Below are positions 45,756 to 53,871 of a stretch of DNA of 64,000 bases, one piece after another (the stretch's first letter is position 1; every line of letters begins with the position of its first letter). Made by a program: the position numbers and the translations under genes. Source of the DNA: Roseovarius sp. 217 (GTDB taxonomy: Bacteria > Pseudomonadota > Alphaproteobacteria > Rhodobacterales > Rhodobacteraceae); contig NZ_CH902584.1 in assembly GCF_000152845.1 (NCBI RefSeq), positions 543,239 through 607,238 on the forward strand, given 5' to 3'. The notes below the pieces were generated by a model, which saw only the letters and a program-made list of their open reading frames with translations, made no database searches and was not told the origin of the DNA.

Positions 45756-46267
45756 TGCACCGCCACCAGACGCAGGTCGGCGGCCACAACATCGGTGCGC
45801 GCGCCGCGTTCAAAGGTGAAGCCCGCCAAATCATAGCCCCAGATGTCATTCTGGCTGGTCAGCCATTCGGCCAGTTGGGTGAAGCGCACGGCGTCAAAGC
45901 GCAGGGTGATGCCGCCGTCGGCGGCATTGGCCAATTGGCTAGCCGCCTCGCGCAAGCCGGCATCGCGCAAGCTCGCCTCGATGCCGCTGATGCCGATGGG
46001 GGTGGTCGCGCGCGCCACCTTGGGGCCATTTCCCGCGTCACGGGCCAAGGTGGCGAATTGCACAGCCTGATCGGCCACCCAAAGCTCGGTTGCGCGAGCC
46101 TCGGCCACGGCGGCGCGGGCGGTTTCACGGGAGTCCGCCAGTGGAAGGGCGATGCCGTAGACCGCCGCAAGCGGCAGGGCAATGAGGCCCAGAAGTGCCA
46201 CGAGCCAGCGCTCGCGACGGCTGAGCCCCAGGAGAAAGCCGGTCAAACGGTCCATAAGCGCGCTCAT
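45752..46267 (-). CDS. gspM: Type II secretion protein GspM
   Basis: A 171-residue bitopic protein: cytosolic RLTGFLLGLSRRERWLVALL, one membrane helix (about 22-42), then a periplasmic ferredoxin-like domain. It partners GspL at the inner-membrane platform. ATGA overlaps on both sides. Confidence 0.88.
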   Translation of the reverse strand: MSALMDRLTGFLLGLSRRERWLVALLGLIALPLAAVYGIALPLADSRETARAAVAEARATELWVADQAVQFATLARDAGNGPKVARATTPIGISGIEASLRDAGLREAASQLANAADGGITLRFDAVRFTQLAEWLTSQNDIWGYDLAGFTFERGARTDVVAADLRLVAVQ

Positions 46268-47466
46268 CGATCGGCTCCGTTTTCGGTCACGGCCATGGCC
46301 AGCACCGCGTCGACGCCGGTATTCTCGCGGGTGATGGATTGGGCGACGCGGGCCTCTGTGCCCGCCATGCGCAGATCAGCCACGAGCGCGTCGAGCGCTG
46401 CGAAATCGGTGATTTGCAAGTCGATGACCAGTCCCGCGCCGGGTTGATAGCGGACGCGGGTGATGGTGGTTTCGTGATTGCCCAGCACCGCCCCGGCGCG
46501 GCGCAGGACATCGAGCGGTCGCGCCTCGGTTTCAACCTCTGATCTGGCGTTGCGGGCGCGATCCATGGTTTGCGCAACCTGGCTGCGGATATCAAGGATT
46601 GGGCCGGTTGGGATCATCACCTGACGCAAGATGCGTTCGGCATTCTGGCGATAGGCGAGCCCCTGAGCGGTGAGCGTGCCGGTTTCGATCATTGCTGCGG
46701 CAATCCAGCCGGCAAGGCCAAGCACCGCAAGGGCAAAAGGCAGACCCAAGCGGCTGAGGATGCCGCGCATCTCGGCGCGCTCGGCGCCGGGGTCTCGGGC
46801 GAGATCGAGCGAAAGCTCGTTATAGGCAAAGCGGGCGGGCGCAGTCACGCCATGCGTGGTCAAATCGGCCGGATCGCTACAGATCGGCAGGTTTTGCGCC
46901 GTGAGAAAGGTGTCGATTTCCGCCCGCGCGGGTCCATTGCGCAGGATGGCGCGCGGCATGCCGGTGCGCGCGGCCTCTTGCAGAAGGGCAAGCGCCAGAT
47001 CCGGCTCGGCGGCAAAGCCATCCTCGGGGCCAAGGCGGGCGATGACGCCGGTGGCGGTGGTCTCGATCACCCAGAGGTCCGGGGCGGCTGGCAGACAGAG
47101 GAAATCAGGCAGCACGGCGCGGCACTGCGGGGCAAAGACCCCAAGCGCGCGCAACCAGTCCCGCCGGTCGCCCGCATCTGTGATGAGGAGGCGCGTCCAG
47201 AGATCAGGAGCTGAGCCAAGACGCGCGGGACGAATATCCAGCCCCGCCTCGGTGCCGCCGTAGGCATCGCGCAACTGGCGCCGGGCGACCCGGTCGCGGG
47301 CCTGTCCCTTGAGCGCGGCCGGCAGATTGAGCGGCACCAACGGGGCCGCTGCCCCCGGCACTGAGGCGACAAAGGGGGCGCGCGGCGGCGGCGTATCGCC
47401 GGTCAGGTCATGGACCGGCAAGGGTGCTGATTGGCCGCGCGATTTTCGGGCGAGAGTCAGGCTCAT
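46264..47466 (-). CDS. gspL: Type II secretion protein GspL
   Basis: A 400-residue protein: an actin-like cytosolic domain (about 50-230), a membrane helix LPFALAVLGLAGWIAAAMIE (about 240-260), and a periplasmic domain. GspL recruits GspE to the membrane. It overlaps gspK and gspM by ATGA. The N-terminal 45 residues are Pro-rich and poorly conserved. Confidence 0.88.
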   Translation of the reverse strand: MSLTLARKSRGQSAPLPVHDLTGDTPPPRAPFVASVPGAAAPLVPLNLPAALKGQARDRVARRQLRDAYGGTEAGLDIRPARLGSAPDLWTRLLITDAGDRRDWLRALGVFAPQCRAVLPDFLCLPAAPDLWVIETTATGVIARLGPEDGFAAEPDLALALLQEAARTGMPRAILRNGPARAEIDTFLTAQNLPICSDPADLTTHGVTAPARFAYNELSLDLARDPGAERAEMRGILSRLGLPFALAVLGLAGWIAAAMIETGTLTAQGLAYRQNAERILRQVMIPTGPILDIRSQVAQTMDRARNARSEVETEARPLDVLRRAGAVLGNHETTITRVRYQPGAGLVIDLQITDFAALDALVADLRMAGTEARVAQSITRENTGVDAVLAMAVTENGADR

Positions 47467-48398
47467 GGGGTGACAGTCCGGCGATGTCTGATGGTGGTGG
47501 CCCCGGTAAGGGTGGAGCGTTCCACGGTGAGGATGCGGCTTTGGATGCGACCGTCAAGCAATACGTCAAACCGCGCCTCGAACCAATCCGTTGCGGTGAC
47601 AAAGCCGCCTTCGGGGGCGAGGGCCTGCGTGATGACGCGCGGATGCAGCAGAGCTTCGGCGCGCGTGGTGAAATCATCGGCGTCCGCAAAGGGATTGCGG
47701 CCCCGGTCTGCGATCAGCTGCGCCACGCCCGCCGGGTTGGTGGCGGGCAGCATCGCGCCCAGAACTTGGGGCGAGGCCGTGTTGACATTGAGGCCGCCAC
47801 CGGGCGGCAGCGCCGCCACAAAGGGCAGCAGGCGGGCATAGGTCTCGGCGGTCATGCCGTTGACGAGGCGTAAGTCCTCGATCCGGTCGAGCGGCGCGCC
47901 AGCGGGGAGCAGAGGCAACGGACGGTTGGCATAATCGGAGGTTTGAGCAGGACCGCGCGCCTGCACAAAGCCAGCAATGTCGCGGCCAAGGGTCAAAGGC
48001 AGGCCAAGGGTCGCGAGCAGCCGGTCAAAGGACTGCACCGCATTGAGGTCGGCGGAATCGCTGAGGGCGTTGACGTTGTAACGGCCTTGCAAGTCGGTGA
48101 TGGTGCCGGTCATCTGGGCCCGGTCGATATCGGCCTGAAACCCGGCCAGAGACCAGCCTTCAAGCAGATGGTCGAGACTCTGATCCCGTTCCCAATCGGC
48201 GCGCAGCACCGGGTCGATCAGCCATTCAGCGGCATCGAGATGCAGCGCCGCCTGCTGGCTGATTTGCAGGTGTTCAACGCGACTGCGGCTGGTTTCAGCG
48301 CGCAGCATGAGGCCGGTGGCAATGGCGGAAATCGCCGCCACCATGATGAGCGCGTTCAAAAGGGCGATGCCGCGATCGGGGTGCAGGGCCTGAGTCAT
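47463..48398 (-). CDS. gspK: Type II secretion minor pseudopilin GspK
   Basis: A 311-residue minor pseudopilin. The prepilin site is DRG-IALLNALIMVAA (cleaved after Gly); as usual for GspK, the Glu at position 5 is absent. The large globular insert (about 60-280) contains GRYNVNALSDSADL and GGLNVNTASPQVLGAM. It caps the pseudopilus tip with GspI and GspJ. Confidence 0.93.
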   Translation of the reverse strand: MTQALHPDRGIALLNALIMVAAISAIATGLMLRAETSRSRVEHLQISQQAALHLDAAEWLIDPVLRADWERDQSLDHLLEGWSLAGFQADIDRAQMTGTITDLQGRYNVNALSDSADLNAVQSFDRLLATLGLPLTLGRDIAGFVQARGPAQTSDYANRPLPLLPAGAPLDRIEDLRLVNGMTAETYARLLPFVAALPPGGGLNVNTASPQVLGAMLPATNPAGVAQLIADRGRNPFADADDFTTRAEALLHPRVITQALAPEGGFVTATDWFEARFDVLLDGRIQSRILTVERSTLTGATTIRHRRTVTP

Positions 48399-49012
48399 GG
48401 ATAGGCCACCACAACGCGGAGGGGGCCATAAGCGATTGATTCAATTTCCACTTCTATCGCTTTGGGCAGAGGCGGACGGGGAATGAGATCAGGCACGCCC
48501 CAATCGGTAACCCAGCCTTCTTCGGTCCCGGCATAGGCGCGCAGGCGCAGGCCCGCAACACGCTCGAACACGGTGGTTTCCGGGGCAAGGGCGAGATCAG
48601 AGGCAGGGCGCAGCACGGGCCACATCTGGCGCGTCAGGCGGTTGGCCTCGCGGTCGTGCCGCCAGATGACGCGCGCCTGCCCCGCTGCCTGCACCTCGGG
48701 AAGGACGGCGCGCCCGGCGGTGGAAAGGGCAAACCAGCCCGCAGGCCCGGTCAGATCGAGAAAGGCAGGTTCCGGGTCCAGGGCGTTGGGCGGCCAGAAT
48801 GGCAGGACCGCGGCGGATTTGAGATCCTCACGCAACAGGGTAAGACCGCGTGCGAGGGCGGCGGCCTGTTCATCGGCATCCGTCAGCCGGTCACGGGCGC
48901 GCATCATGCCACTCAGCGCTTGCAGCCCCATGACCGCCACAAGGGCAAAGATCGAGAGAACCACCACCAATTCGAGCAGCGTCAGGCCTCGGTCTGTGGC
49001 GGTGCGCGTCAT
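48395..49012 (-). CDS. gspJ: Type II secretion minor pseudopilin GspJ
   Basis: A 205-residue minor pseudopilin with prepilin motif DRG-LTLLELVVVLSIFALV, Glu at +5. The ATG at 49012 overlaps the gspI stop by ATGA and places the cleavage site at the usual distance; an upstream extension is open but unsupported. Members I, J and K form the tip complex. Confidence 0.9.
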   Translation of the reverse strand: MTRTATDRGLTLLELVVVLSIFALVAVMGLQALSGMMRARDRLTDADEQAAALARGLTLLREDLKSAAVLPFWPPNALDPEPAFLDLTGPAGWFALSTAGRAVLPEVQAAGQARVIWRHDREANRLTRQMWPVLRPASDLALAPETTVFERVAGLRLRAYAGTEEGWVTDWGVPDLIPRPPLPKAIEVEIESIAYGPLRVVVAYP

Positions 49013-49383
49013 TGCACGACCTCGGTTTGCGCGATGACGACGAGGCGCGCGCCGGGCTGTTCCGGGGCTCGGGTGAGGATCGTCGCCTCGGTGAAACCGG
49101 CGCGGGTGACAGCCTCGGTGATCTCGAGCTGCCATGGATAGGGTCCGAAGGTGACGCTGCGCGGCAAAGTTTTGGCCTGCCGTGCGCCCAAGAGGCGATA
49201 TTCCTCGGCCCGGTTCAAGGCCACCTGAAGCGCCATGACGCGCGCCGCCTCGCCGCCCAAGGCGCGCCCGGCTTGATCGGCGCTGCGCAGGGCAGCGATC
49301 GTACCGATGGAGAGTACGAAAACCGCAATCACCAGTTCCAAAAGGGTCACGCCCCGGCTGCCGTGATCGTCGCGACGGGTCAT
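49009..49383 (-). CDS. gspI: Type II secretion minor pseudopilin GspI
   Basis: A 124-residue minor pseudopilin with prepilin motif SRG-VTLLELVIAVFVLSIG. The middle part MALQVALNRAEEYRLLG is also GspI-like. It overlaps both neighbours by ATGA. Confidence 0.93.
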   Translation of the reverse strand: MTRRDDHGSRGVTLLELVIAVFVLSIGTIAALRSADQAGRALGGEAARVMALQVALNRAEEYRLLGARQAKTLPRSVTFGPYPWQLEITEAVTRAGFTEATILTRAPEQPGARLVVIAQTEVVQ

Positions 49384-49871
49384 GCCCCCTCACAATCGAG
49401 ACCTAGGACGCCCGCCGAGCGGCAGCGACTGAGGCTCTCATTGCCGATGAAGGTCACCTCGAAGGGGCTGACCTGACCGTCGGGGAGAAAGGTGATATCG
49501 GGCTTTGGCGCGCGCGGCACTTCGCGCGGCAGAATCGCGCCATTCGGCCCCTCAAACCGGGCTTCGCCGCGAAATTTCTGCGCTCTGCCCACAGGTTGCC
49601 AGCCGTCTTCGGGGGCATTCGGGGCTGGTGGGCGCAGGATTTGCCAGCCGTCAGGAACGAGGATCAAGCCCTGTGGAGCCGCCCCCAAGATGGCCGCATC
49701 GCGAAGGCGGTCATAGGCTGCGGCAAAGCGGATCACGTCGCCTTCGCCACGGCTGCGGTCGGTGATGGAAAACGTCGCCGTAACCGAAAGCACGGCCATC
49801 ACCGCCACGACCACAACCATTTCCAGAAGGGTGAATCCGTCATCGCCAGAGGAGGTCGTTATTCGCCCCAT
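49380..49871 (-). CDS. gspH: Type II secretion minor pseudopilin GspH
   Basis: A 163-residue minor pseudopilin with prepilin motif DDG-FTLLEMVVVVAVMAVL and a GspH C domain ending in two Cys-bearing turns. It overlaps gspG by 13 nt and gspI by ATGA. Confidence 0.92.
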   Translation of the reverse strand: MGRITTSSGDDGFTLLEMVVVVAVMAVLSVTATFSITDRSRGEGDVIRFAAAYDRLRDAAILGAAPQGLILVPDGWQILRPPAPNAPEDGWQPVGRAQKFRGEARFEGPNGAILPREVPRAPKPDITFLPDGQVSPFEVTFIGNESLSRCRSAGVLGLDCEGA

Positions 49872-50314
49872 GACCCGATATCCGCATCGACACCCGCGCC
49901 GCCAGCGACGCCATCGGCCCCGAGGGTGAAGATGTCAAACTCGTCATGCACACCCGGTTGGAGATACTGGTATTCATTGCCCCAAGGGTCCAGCGGCAGT
50001 CGGTCGATATAACCATTGGCGGCGTAATTCTGCGGCGCAGGGGTGGCTGTCGGGGCCTCGACCAATGCGCGCAAGCCTTGTTCGGTGGTCGGATAGCGGA
50101 AATTGTCCAGCTTGTAGAGCTTGACCGCACCCGCCAGAACGGCGAGATCGGATTGCACACGCGCGGCACGGGCCTGATCCGGTCGGTCGATGATACGCGG
50201 CATCACAACGAGCGCCAGAATGGACATGATGACCACCACGACCATCAGTTCAAGCAGCGAAAAGCCGGCATCGGCGGACGCACGGGGCGAGCGGCGTGAC
50301 ATATTGATTTGCAT
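49859..50314 (-). CDS. gspG: Type II secretion major pseudopilin GspG
   Basis: A 151-residue major pseudopilin. Prepilin site DAG-FSLLELMVVVVIMSIL, and the calcium-binding loop region (YPTTEQGLRALVEAP, LPLDPWGNEYQYL, FDIFTLGADG) is typical. The ATG at 50314 gives a normal leader; 50302 is an alternative. First gene of the G-H-I-J-K-L-M-N operon, divergent from gspO. Confidence 0.95.
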   Translation of the reverse strand: MQINMSRRSPRASADAGFSLLELMVVVVIMSILALVVMPRIIDRPDQARAARVQSDLAVLAGAVKLYKLDNFRYPTTEQGLRALVEAPTATPAPQNYAANGYIDRLPLDPWGNEYQYLQPGVHDEFDIFTLGADGVAGGAGVDADIGSWGE

Positions 50315-50429
50315 GGTAAAATCTGTCCGTAAATGCGTATAGATTACCGGGTGAATGATAGAGTACGCGCAGCCATCTGACAATCGCTGCCGTGGCCCCG
50401 GCCCCGTTTTTCCCGCATCGGAGATGCCT

Positions 50430-51182
50430 ATGTCTGGAACCGCCTCATTGGCCTTTTTCCTGATCGCGACCGGGGCGGCTGTGGGATCATTTCTGGCAGC
50501 TTGGGCGGATCGCTTGCCGCGTGGCGAGAGCATTGTCGGACCGAGATCGCGGTGCCAGTCCTGTGCGGGTCAAATTGGCTGGCGCGACATGGCCCCGGTG
50601 CTGTCCTGGCTCTGGTTGGGCGGAAAATGTCGGAGCTGCGGCGCGGCAATTCCGAAGCGGTTGTTTTACGCTGAATTGGGGGGCATGGCGCTGGCGGTGC
50701 TGGCGGTTTGGGTCGCAGAATCGCCCCTGCATATGGTGCTGGGGGCGGGTTGGCTCTGGGTTTTGATGGGGTTGGTTCTGTGTGATCTGGCCGCATTCCG
50801 GCTGCCGGATGGGTTGACCGGCCCGCTCTTTCTGATCGGGATACTGCTCGCGTGGGAAGACCCCAGCCGCGATCTCTGGGGGGCGTTGATCGGCGCAGCC
50901 GTCGGTGCGGGGACGTTTATGGCGCTGCGGATCGGGTATCAGACCCTGCGCGGGCGCGAAGGGTTAGGATGGGGTGATGTCAAGCTGATGGCGGGGATCG
51001 GAGCGGGTTTGGGGGTGATGGCCCTTCCGGTGGTCACCCTGGTCGCAGCGGTGTTGGCAATGGCCGTGGCAGGGATCACGGCGCTCCGGCGCGGAGCACG
51101 GCCGGACGGCGATCTTGCGATTGCCTTTGGCGCCTATCTGGCGGGTGCGGCGGGACTTGTCTGGATCTGGTCGCTGATCTGA
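50430..51182 (+). CDS. gspO: Prepilin peptidase GspO
   Basis: A 250-residue prepilin peptidase/methyltransferase with seven or eight membrane helices. It has the zinc pair CQSC and CRSC, and the two catalytic Asp regions (LCDLAAFRLPDGLT and GWGDVKLMAG). It cleaves and methylates the GspG-K leaders. GGAG 6 nt before the ATG at 50430 decides the start over 50424. Divergent from gspG. Confidence 0.93.
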   Translation: MSGTASLAFFLIATGAAVGSFLAAWADRLPRGESIVGPRSRCQSCAGQIGWRDMAPVLSWLWLGGKCRSCGAAIPKRLFYAELGGMALAVLAVWVAESPLHMVLGAGWLWVLMGLVLCDLAAFRLPDGLTGPLFLIGILLAWEDPSRDLWGALIGAAVGAGTFMALRIGYQTLRGREGLGWGDVKLMAGIGAGLGVMALPVVTLVAAVLAMAVAGITALRRGARPDGDLAIAFGAYLAGAAGLVWIWSLI

Positions 51183-51190
51183 AAAGACAC

Positions 51191-51214
51191 GGGCGACAGG
51201 GTACCCTGCCGCCC
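51191..51214. terminator. Hairpin between gspO and the cytochrome gene
   Basis: GGGCGACAGGG (51191-51201) pairs with CCCTGCCGCCC (51204-51214) with one mismatch, in the 63-bp gap between the converging gspO and cytochrome genes. It can serve both directions. It lacks a long T tract on either side. Confidence 0.6.
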
Positions 51215-51245
51215 GCTACGTACCGTAAGGCCCATTACTCAAAAC

Positions 51246-52934
51246 CTAGGGTACGATCCAATCACTGACAACGCGGTAGCCAACGCGCTCTTCTGGGACT
51301 AATGCTGCGATGAAGGCACCCTTGGAGGCAAAGCGCTGTCCCGGTCCCAATCCCAGTTCGGGATGGGTGCCGGGGTTCAGTTCATTCTCTGCCTCATGCT
51401 CGATGATTTCCAGCACATAATCGCGATAGAAATCATCAATCGCATGCATCAGGCCAAACTGAATCATGGTCAGTGCATAGTATGTTTGCAGTTGGATGCG
51501 GGGGTGGCTGACCTTAAGTCGCCGCGTGTGCATCCATCCGCGAATGCGGTATTTGTTCGGATGGTAAGACTCGGGCTTGTCATAGGGCCAGACAAGACGC
51601 GCCTGCTCGACCAGCGCCGGGGAGAATGCCGCAAGCGCCGGTTCCTTGGCCGCAGACGGAAGGAAGAATCGCGGCGTGGCGGGCGGATTTGCGGCAATCA
51701 CGGCAACGGCTTCTGTCACATCCTGCGGCCAGATCACAAGGGGTGTGTCAGAGTCCGCTGCGGCAAGTGCCGTGCGCAGGCCCTCGGCCCCGTCATACGG
51801 CAGGGTCTCAACCTTCGTGTCGGGCAACACCATGGCCATCGTCTTGGTGAAGGCCTCTGCCGGACGGGTGCCTTGGGGTCCGGCTCCGTGGAGTTGCAGG
51901 ACGCGAGACGGGGACGTGTCTTGATCGCCTAGGTAAAGCGCCAGCGCCTCGGCCTCGAGCGGCAGGCCACGGTTGAAGAACATCGAATAGCCATAGCGCC
52001 CCTCGCCGGGGGTGGGCAATTCGGTGTTGGGAAAGATGCACGGCAAGCGTTTGGCGTCGCAGAAGGCCCCGATTTCATCCCAAGGCCCTTCGACCAATCC
52101 GCTGACGGTGGCGAAAACCGGCTGCTCGGCATATTTCGCCTCGAGCTGGGCGCGCCATGTTTCAGGCGCTCCTTCGAGCCGCCAGACATGCAGGTTCCAG
52201 TAGCGATAGGCGGAGATGAAATTGGAGCGGTAATTGGGTGAAAAGGTCGGGTTGCGGGTGTCACCCTCAGTGTCCTTGTTCATCCACTCGAAAAACAGTT
52301 CGAGCGTGCGGATCATGGCATCCGCCGCCGCCGGATCAGCGCCGGGGTCGATGATGGTTGCGAAATGGATGTCACGCTCGGTCACGCCGGGGTCAATCTC
52401 GACCGAGAGCGTCTTGATAAAGGCGGACAGGTTGGCCACGTCCTGCGCTGTGAGATCATAGCGCGGCATGATCGGGTCAAACACATGCCCGCCCGCATCC
52501 ACGCCATCCTTGAGCGCGCGCGTCAGCGATTCATCATCATAGGCCGGGCGCATGCGGGGCGCGCGCACCCGTGCCCAGAAACCGGCGGGCTGCACCTCTT
52601 GGTAGAGGTCTTTGAACATACGATTGCGGTTGGGCGTCTTTTTGTCAAAGAGCACCGAGCCGATGATCGGGGGGACGTAATTACCGCCTTCGGAGGTGCC
52701 AAACCCACTGGGGCGGTGGCAGTTCACGCAGGAGAATTGCGCGCCAGAGATTTTCACATCGCCCTGGGTCACGCCGGTGATCGGCTGGCCATCAGCGCCG
52801 ATCCCCTCCCAATAGAGTTTGCGACCGAGGTCTGCATCGCCCGCCTGCCCGGCGGCGGCCCAAAGCGGCACGGCAACAAGGGCAAACGCGAGGCCAAGGC
52901 GGCGCAGAGTGGAGACAAGCAGATGCAAGCCCAT
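51246..52934 (-). CDS. Cytochrome c fused to a periplasmic-binding-protein-like domain
   Basis: A 562-residue exported protein. The signal peptide (about 1-31) is followed by a cytochrome c domain with C69-V-N-C72-H73 and a GGHVFDPIMPRYDLTAQD loop that offers Met as axial ligand, and from about 185 an ABC substrate-binding-like (Leu/Ile/Val type) domain to near 480. A His/Glu-rich tail closes it. The fusion suggests electron transfer controlled by a bound ligand, or binding of an oxidised product. Last gene of the redox operon; its ATG abuts the SCO stop. Confidence 0.75.
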   Translation of the reverse strand: MGLHLLVSTLRRLGLAFALVAVPLWAAAGQAGDADLGRKLYWEGIGADGQPITGVTQGDVKISGAQFSCVNCHRPSGFGTSEGGNYVPPIIGSVLFDKKTPNRNRMFKDLYQEVQPAGFWARVRAPRMRPAYDDESLTRALKDGVDAGGHVFDPIMPRYDLTAQDVANLSAFIKTLSVEIDPGVTERDIHFATIIDPGADPAAADAMIRTLELFFEWMNKDTEGDTRNPTFSPNYRSNFISAYRYWNLHVWRLEGAPETWRAQLEAKYAEQPVFATVSGLVEGPWDEIGAFCDAKRLPCIFPNTELPTPGEGRYGYSMFFNRGLPLEAEALALYLGDQDTSPSRVLQLHGAGPQGTRPAEAFTKTMAMVLPDTKVETLPYDGAEGLRTALAAADSDTPLVIWPQDVTEAVAVIAANPPATPRFFLPSAAKEPALAAFSPALVEQARLVWPYDKPESYHPNKYRIRGWMHTRRLKVSHPRIQLQTYYALTMIQFGLMHAIDDFYRDYVLEIIEHEAENELNPGTHPELGLGPGQRFASKGAFIAALVPEERVGYRVVSDWIVP

Positions 52935-53782
52935 CAGTTCACCTCGGGGTGAAGCAGTTTGTTGTATTCCTCAGCCAGTTCCTCGGAGCCGAGGAGACCC
53001 TCGAGCCGGAGCCAGCGCGCATCCTTGCTGGCGCGCAGAAAGGTGAGAGGGCGATGATACATCTTGTTGTCGCCTTTGTAGATCGCATCAAAGGCGCGCA
53101 CGATGGTAAAGACATCGTCGAACTGGCCAGTCAGCATGATCCAGTTATCACGGGCTGCGTGCAATTCGGCATAGTCGCGCAGGCGCGTGGGCGTATCGTA
53201 TTCCGGGTCGATCGAGATCGAGACCATGAGGTAATTCTCGTCGATGGCGACGAGATCCTCTTGGGTCTGACCAAAGGTTGCGCTCATCACCGGGCAGATC
53301 GTGGCGCAGCTGGTGAAGATGAAGTTGAGCAGGACAGGGCCATCAAACGCCATCAGCTCTGCAAAATTCACCTTTTGGGCGTTTTGATTGCGCAGGTTGA
53401 TGGCGGGCATCTGATAGTCTTGAAGACTGCGCTTGTACTGGAACCCATCCATGCTCATCGCCATGCCGATGCTGTTCTGAGTGTCCATGCCAAGATGGTC
53501 GGGCATGCGGTGCGCTTCTGCGGCATGGTCGTGGTCGCCGTGGCCTGCCATCGCGTCGTGGCCGGCTGTCATGTCGTGACCGGCTGTCGCGTCGTGGCCC
53601 GCGCTGTGATCGTCGTGACCTGCCGAATGGTCTTCGGTTTTGACCGCGCTGTGATCGTGGCTTTGGTCTTCGGTCTTGTCGTGACCGGAATGATCGGCTG
53701 CGGCAGGGACCGCGAACGTCAAAAGCGCCAGACTGAGAGCACAGGCGGGCACGGTGCGAAGGGCTTTTCTGATCGCTGCCAT
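52934..53782 (-). CDS. SCO1/SenC copper chaperone with His-rich N terminus
   Basis: A 282-residue SCO protein. The signal peptide ends AAAD (about 30); residues 31-91 are a low-complexity His/Asp segment with repeated GHD and DHS units (copper capture). The thioredoxin fold has C159-A-T-I-C163-P and a later YHRPLTFL His, the three copper ligands. It probably loads copper into the multicopper oxidase of the same operon, or into an oxidase. A strong hairpin separates it from the 641-residue gene. Confidence 0.85.
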   Translation of the reverse strand: MAAIRKALRTVPACALSLALLTFAVPAAADHSGHDKTEDQSHDHSAVKTEDHSAGHDDHSAGHDATAGHDMTAGHDAMAGHGDHDHAAEAHRMPDHLGMDTQNSIGMAMSMDGFQYKRSLQDYQMPAINLRNQNAQKVNFAELMAFDGPVLLNFIFTSCATICPVMSATFGQTQEDLVAIDENYLMVSISIDPEYDTPTRLRDYAELHAARDNWIMLTGQFDDVFTIVRAFDAIYKGDNKMYHRPLTFLRASKDARWLRLEGLLGSEELAEEYNKLLHPEVN

Positions 53783-53823
53783 TTCAAGTCTCCGTCGAGA
53801 AAGTAATGTTTTAGGTCAAATGT

Positions 53824-53853
53824 GGGTCCAGCGGCTTGGACGCCGCTGGACCC
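53824..53853 (-). terminator. Perfect 12-bp hairpin inside the redox operon
   Basis: GGGTCCAGCGGC (53824-53835) and GCCGCTGGACCC (53842-53853) pair exactly with a 6-nt loop, between the 641-residue gene stop (53872) and the SCO start (53782). On the minus strand no clear T tract follows, so it is more likely an attenuator or RNA-stability element than a full stop. Confidence 0.6.
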
Positions 53854-53871
53854 TTATTTAAAATCAACCGC

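Noticed and set aside
53500..53720. Repeated GHD/DHS-coding units taken first for a DNA repeat or CRISPR
   Set aside because: The repeats are short, irregular and in frame within the SCO His-rich segment.
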